Shown here piece after piece: positions 60,308-64,000 of a DNA stretch of 64,000 bases. The position numbers were made by a program, and so were the translations under genes. The DNA is from Paenibacillus sp. LHD-117 (GTDB lineage: Bacteria > Bacillota > Bacilli > Paenibacillales > Paenibacillaceae), in the NCBI RefSeq assembly GCF_030929555.1, contig NZ_JAVFVT010000012.1, forward strand, positions 62,001 through 126,000, written 5' to 3'. Below the pieces are notes generated by a model. That model ran no database searches, was not told the origin of the DNA, and worked only from the letters and a program-made list of their open reading frames with translations. The number at the start of each line of letters is the position of its first letter. Positions within the stretch are counted from its first letter, which is position 1.

Positions 60308-61279
60308 ATGGTCCATGCAAAGGATAAAAAAATACTGACCCGGCTGTACACCTATGCCTGCCACGAGGATGAAGCCGAGCTATGCGGGCTCGAGCTGCGC
60401 ACGTTATTCCGCAAGCGGACGGAGGCAGGAATCGCAGCCTTCGTTGCGGATCCGGGAACGCCGGCCGTCGGCGTTAGCCGAAGCCCGTTCCTGAAGCGCA
60501 GGCTGGACGCGGCATTCAGGTCCGAGACGCTGGAAGGATTGATCGAGGAGCTGGACGGCTACGATTTGTCCGGGCAGACGTTTAAGGTGTATTTTACGGA
60601 CGGCGACGAGCGCCATACCTATAAGGAGAAGCGCGAACTGGAGAGACGGGTCGGCGCGAATCTGACGGGCACGGCGGATATGCGAAGCCCGCAGCGACGG
60701 TTCGGATTGGCCAGATTCAAGGGCGAGTGGCTGTTCGGGCCTTGCGAGGATAACGACGCTACGTGGCTAAGCCACCAGGCCAAGCCGCAAAATTACTCCA
60801 CGGCGCTCCCGACCCGAGCGGCGCGGGCACTGGTGAATATCGCCGCAGGTTCCGAAACGCGCGGCGTCCGCTTGGTCGATCCCTGCTGCGGCATGGGAAC
60901 GGTGCTGATCGAAGCGTTGTCGATGGGCATCGACACGGAAGGCTTCGAGATCAATCCGCTCGCGGTACGAGGCGCCAGAGCGAACTTGGCGCATTTCGGT
61001 TATTCCGGCCAAGCCGTTACGAAAGGCGACATGCTGCAACTGCAAGCGCCGCAACGATATGACGCGGCGATCCTCGACATGCCGTACAATCTCTGTTCGG
61101 TCCTGCCGTCAGAAGAGCAGCTGGCAATGTTGCGATCGCTTAGGCGTATGGCGGACAGAGCAGTCGTCGTAACGACAGAAAACATAGTCAACCAGCTCGT
61201 ATCGTCCGATTTCCGCGTCGTAGACGGAGCTAAGCTAAGCAAAGGCACTTTCAAGCGCTTTATAAGTGTAGTAGAATAA
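60308..61279 (+). CDS. RNA methyltransferase-like protein (UPF0020/TrmN type)
   Basis: 323 aa from ATG 60308, which has AGAGGA 7 bp upstream; the ATG at 60284 lacks a site. The C-terminal half is a Rossmann methyltransferase with DPCCGMGTVLIEALSMG for AdoMet and DMPYNL (the DPPY-like motif of N2-guanine or N6-adenine methylases). The N-terminal half is small and not a clear THUMP domain. It probably modifies tRNA or rRNA guanosine; the target is unknown. Confidence 0.88.
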   Translation: MVHAKDKKILTRLYTYACHEDEAELCGLELRTLFRKRTEAGIAAFVADPGTPAVGVSRSPFLKRRLDAAFRSETLEGLIEELDGYDLSGQTFKVYFTDGDERHTYKEKRELERRVGANLTGTADMRSPQRRFGLARFKGEWLFGPCEDNDATWLSHQAKPQNYSTALPTRAARALVNIAAGSETRGVRLVDPCCGMGTVLIEALSMGIDTEGFEINPLAVRGARANLAHFGYSGQAVTKGDMLQLQAPQRYDAAILDMPYNLCSVLPSEEQLAMLRSLRRMADRAVVVTTENIVNQLVSSDFRVVDGAKLSKGTFKRFISVVE

Positions 61280-61311
61280 GAAGATGCGGAGCATAAAAGC
61301 GAGGTGAACCT

Positions 61312-61512
61312 ATGTCTGCGAATGAACAGAACGAAGCCGTAGAGCAGCCGAAGAAGCTGTCCCAAGCGGAGCGCGCGAAGCAACTGCTGGCTCAGAAGAA
61401 ACAGGGACAATCGGGTCTGCCGGGCCAGAAGAACTTCTCGACCGGAACTCAGGAGCTCAGAAGCCAAAATACGAAGAAGGTTAACAACCAACGCAAGAAA
61501 ATGGGTGTGTAA
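61312..61512 (+). CDS. small charged protein of unknown function
   Basis: 66 aa, ATG behind AAAGCGAGGTG. It is rich in Gln, Lys, Asn and Gly (PKKLSQAERAKQLLAQKKQGQSGLPGQKNFSTGTQELRSQNTKK) and probably unfolded. It resembles short conserved proteins in Paenibacillaceae, but I know no function. It lies 32 bp after the methyltransferase gene and ends at a terminator, so it is the last gene of that unit and may bind RNA (inference from the basic tail). Confidence 0.72.
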   Translation: MSANEQNEAVEQPKKLSQAERAKQLLAQKKQGQSGLPGQKNFSTGTQELRSQNTKKVNNQRKKMGV

Positions 61513-61517
61513 CCGAC

Positions 61518-61559
61518 GGGAACGCCATCCGGCATGAAGCCGGGGGCGTTCTTTTTTTC
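61518..61559 (+). terminator. terminator after small charged gene
   Basis: GGAACGCC and GGCGTTC arms with an inner CCGGC/GCCGG stem, then TTTTTTT. Confidence 0.9.
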
Positions 61560-61560
61560 G

Positions 61561-61604
61561 AAATATAAGGAAGTATAAGTTTTCTCTATACTGTGCTTAT
61601 ATTT
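61561..61604. promoter_or_regulatory. inverted repeat upstream of GH26-like gene
   Basis: AAATATAAG (61561-61569) and CTTATATTT (61596-61604) are perfect 9-bp arms, 26 bp apart, in a 226-bp AT-rich gap. This is a possible operator or promoter region. Nothing else is named in the gap 61560-61785. Confidence 0.35.
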
Positions 61605-61785
61605 CTCGGAATGAAACGCGCTTCGCCGCCAAAGGATGACGACAGCCGTTTCACCTTGTGTCCGCGGACCCTTCTGAAAGGAATAATTCGGAAATCATTG
61701 GCGAATGCTGTTGAAAATAGGCCGGTGTCCAGTCACAATACGGCGCGGGCGCGAATACGATATACCATAGGGAGGATGTTGTCTC

Positions 61786-63225
61786 TTGAAGGCAGGGAGA
61801 TTCGGACTGCTTCTGTTCAGCGCTGTGATCGTCATTGCGCCGTCTATTCTTGTCTGCAAATATGAAAGCGCATTAGCCTCATCCTCTTCGCAAGCAAGCT
61901 TGGCGGCAAGCCACGATCGGGATTGGACCATTCATTATTCCCCGCGGGAAACTACCGGTGTGAAGCGGGCCAAGCTAGAACCCGAAACCGGAGCCTACTT
62001 GGGAGCGTACGTGCTCCAAGACGATTCGATCGGCCAAAGCATGGAGCGCTTTAACCAATTGACTGGCAGGGATCATGCGTCCTTCTTCAAATACGTGGGC
62101 TACGGACAACCTTTCCCCGTGAAGTGGGTGCGCGACGTCGCGGCGGCCGGGGCGTTCCCGCATATCGCGTGGGAGCCGAACAACGGCTTGGATGAAGTTC
62201 GGGACGATGCCTACTTGCGCGAGTTCGCAGCGCAAGCGCATGACGCAGATGTACCGATTCTGCTGCGATTCGCCTCGGAGATGAACGGGACGTGGACTTC
62301 CTATAGCGGCAATCCGGAGCTCTACAAGGAAAAATGGCGTCTCGTCCACGATGTTTTTGAAGAAGTGTCCCCGAACACGGCGATGTTATGGTCCGTGCTC
62401 GCGATGCCGGAGAAGCCGATGGCGGATTATTATCCGGGTGACGAGCTTGTTGATTGGGTCGGCGTTAACATCTATAGCGTCCGTTACCATAACGGGGACC
62501 GTAGTTACCCTGCGGACCGTGAAGATCCGCTGGATCTGCTGAACGCGGTGTACGACCGTTTCAGCCGTACGAAACTGATCGCCGTCTCCGAGTTCGGCGC
62601 GAGCCATTATACGACGACGGACGGCAAGCGGGATATCGGATTCGCGGCCCAAAAGATAAGGCGGCTGTACGGCGCATTGGAAGACCGCTATCCAAGAGTA
62701 AAAGCGGTTTATTATTTTGATGTGAACAACATTTCCGCCTTCAACCCTTCCCGAAGGGTGAACGATTATTCGATTACGGGAGAGCAAGCGCTGCTGGACG
62801 CTTACGGGGAGGCAACGGCCTCGAACTATTTTGCGGGGCATATCGCGTCGGCGGCGGGCGTTAAGGGTAACAATCAACATGGGGAATCGCATCGGGAGTC
62901 GTATACGTTCAGAGGAAAGCTGTTCGAATCGAAAGGCGTGTTATACGCGGATGAATCCTTCTTCACCGATTATTTGGGCATCAAGCTTACCCGGATATCG
63001 AAGGATGCGAACGGTTCGGAGATCGTGTCGGCGGAGCGCAGGATCGGGGAAGATTCAACCACGGTCACGGCGCGGCTCGTCAAACGTTCGATTAAGGCCG
63101 GATACACGAATCCGCATGGCGCGCAGGTCATGAGGAAGCTTCGAGCCATCGCTGTTCTCGAGACCATTCGGGCGCTCGGATATCAGGCAGTAGTGGACGA
63201 TACTGACATCTGGATTGAGGAATGA
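61786..63225 (+). CDS. secreted GH26-like glycoside hydrolase with C-terminal stalk domain
   Basis: 479 aa from TTG 61786, 10 bp after GGGAGG. An N-terminal signal (GRFGLLLFSAVIVIAPSILVC) makes it extracellular. The barrel has RFASEMNGTWTSYSGNPELYKEKWR, where the Glu is the likely acid/base, and a second Glu in IAVSEFGASHY, the likely nucleophile. This is the GH26 pattern for mannan or related beta-glycan cleavage. After residue 380 there is a domain resembling the copper amine oxidase N-domain (YTFRGKLFESKGVLYADESFFTDYLGIKLTRIS), often used as a wall attachment in Paenibacillus. The substrate is not proven. Confidence 0.85.
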   Translation: MKAGRFGLLLFSAVIVIAPSILVCKYESALASSSSQASLAASHDRDWTIHYSPRETTGVKRAKLEPETGAYLGAYVLQDDSIGQSMERFNQLTGRDHASFFKYVGYGQPFPVKWVRDVAAAGAFPHIAWEPNNGLDEVRDDAYLREFAAQAHDADVPILLRFASEMNGTWTSYSGNPELYKEKWRLVHDVFEEVSPNTAMLWSVLAMPEKPMADYYPGDELVDWVGVNIYSVRYHNGDRSYPADREDPLDLLNAVYDRFSRTKLIAVSEFGASHYTTTDGKRDIGFAAQKIRRLYGALEDRYPRVKAVYYFDVNNISAFNPSRRVNDYSITGEQALLDAYGEATASNYFAGHIASAAGVKGNNQHGESHRESYTFRGKLFESKGVLYADESFFTDYLGIKLTRISKDANGSEIVSAERRIGEDSTTVTARLVKRSIKAGYTNPHGAQVMRKLRAIAVLETIRALGYQAVVDDTDIWIEE

Positions 63226-63287
63226 AATAAGGCGAGTCCCCGCATAATGAGGTTAGACCATCATCTTGTTCATGGAGGGATTCGGAT

Positions 63288-63986
63288 ATGGCGGCGGGCT
63301 CATCTTTGCTAAACGTCTATTTGCTGGCCGGCGTAAAAACAACAACCTGCGCTTTCAACGCATGCAAGGAAAAACTCGAAGCGCAATTGAAATCGGAAGG
63401 CATCGATCCTGTCATTCAAGTTCTCTTCCCGTATGGGGATGCCAGCAGAAACTTGGTCAGGCAGGTGTTGGAAGTCAGATCCGACCTGTCGAATCGCATG
63501 AAAGCGGGACGCATCGGCGGCCGCAAGGTTTGGGAGCAGCTTAAGGATTCGGTCAAAGACGAAAGCGGCCGTTTCCTGCTCATCGGACACAGCGGAGGCG
63601 GTGCGGCTGCTTACCAGGCAGCCAAGCTGCTCGAGGAGAATGGGCTCATCCGGGACTTCCGGGTCGTTCAAGTAGGATCGCCCCGTACGCCGATTCATCC
63701 TCGTCTTCAAGCTAAAGTGAGCTATTTCCATTCCGTCGACAGCCTCGGGAAGCAGAACGATCCGATTACCCGGATCGGAACTTGGGGCGGTTGGATTCGG
63801 AAGGGCAATTCGGTTCCGCGGTGGAGCCATTACAAGTACGCCCCAGGATACGTGGAAGGCATTCCGGTCATCGGGGGCCATGCTGATTATTTTCGCCATA
63901 CGGAACCATTCGTGGACACCGAATCCATCTGCAACCTCGACAAGACGATCTCTCGCGTAGGCGCTTGGTTGAAAGGCTGGCTCTAA
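63288..63986 (+). CDS. lipase/esterase-like alpha-beta hydrolase
   Basis: 232 aa, ATG behind ATGGAGGGATTCGG. The nucleophile elbow is GHSGGGAAAYQAAKLL (Ser near residue 100), preceded by the strand FLLIGH. A second strand end VVQVGSPRTPIHP and a final His in GGHADYFRHTEPF complete the triad region. The start lacks a signal peptide, so it is probably cytoplasmic. It resembles class 3-type lipases of Bacillota. The substrate is unknown. It is 62 bp downstream of the GH26-like gene and may share its transcript. Confidence 0.8.
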   Translation: MAAGSSLLNVYLLAGVKTTTCAFNACKEKLEAQLKSEGIDPVIQVLFPYGDASRNLVRQVLEVRSDLSNRMKAGRIGGRKVWEQLKDSVKDESGRFLLIGHSGGGAAAYQAAKLLEENGLIRDFRVVQVGSPRTPIHPRLQAKVSYFHSVDSLGKQNDPITRIGTWGGWIRKGNSVPRWSHYKYAPGYVEGIPVIGGHADYFRHTEPFVDTESICNLDKTISRVGAWLKGWL

Positions 63987-64000
63987 TCCATTAGACTGAA

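Overview
The window looks like the chromosome of a spore-forming, Gram-positive Paenibacillaceae bacterium (Paenibacillus/Cohnella type). The reasons are strong purine-rich ribosome sites, frequent TTG and GTG starts, a gerA-type germination locus, a complete des-desK-desR thermosensor module, YesM/YesN-type two-component pairs beside sugar ABC transporters, and many glycoside hydrolases. Most genes have GC-rich third positions. A few AT-rich islands stand out. No rRNA, tRNA, CRISPR array or insertion sequence with a transposase was seen.

Layout. 1-8.4 kb: the end of a sugar ABC permease pair, a convergent transglutaminase/CBM9-like pair, a GH18 chitinase-like protein and a GH29 fucosidase. 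8.5-22.7 kb: an envelope/polyamine locus in two arms. The left arm has a YgiB-like secreted protein, a YgiC/YjfC-type ATP-grasp ligase, a lipoprotein and a DUF350 membrane protein. The right arm has PspA and a DUF4178 protein, divergent from a TVGYGD ion channel and SpeD AdoMet decarboxylase. Between the arms sits a sugar cassette (AraC-GH39 fusion, orphan PTS EIIC, GH3). 21.4-23.1 kb holds two different tandem repeat arrays around a stress-type SDR. 23.1-28.5 kb: SDR with a divergent WYL regulator, an M29 aminopeptidase and a dihydroorotate-dehydrogenase-like/membrane fusion. 28.5-30.6 kb: a decayed gerA operon. 30.7-33.7 kb: des-desKR with recognisable DesR sites. 33.9-45.3 kb: two sugar-binding lipoproteins, a YesM/YesN pair, two permeases and an FAD oxidoreductase, interrupted by an AT-rich zeta-toxin-like module. 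45.4-53.3 kb: GNAT, a GntR(YtrA)-ABC operon, a secreted beta-propeller protein, and a TetR/MFS efflux pair with twin operators. 53.3-64 kb: nested inverted repeats, Nudix, a mosaic 7TM sensor kinase, an NHLP-type RiPP precursor next to a class I terpene synthase homologue, a permuted papain-fold hydrolase, NamA, a LapA-like protein, an RNA methyltransferase-like protein, a GH26-like protein and a lipase-like hydrolase.

How the genes work together. The sugar genes form import, sensing and hydrolysis sets. The des module adjusts membrane fluidity to temperature. The PspA/ATP-grasp/SpeD/channel locus is probably an envelope-stress system that makes or attaches a polyamine-like conjugate. The best candidate for an undescribed system is the NHLP precursor plus terpene synthase (56.4-57.8 kb). 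The split PspA-polyamine island comes second.
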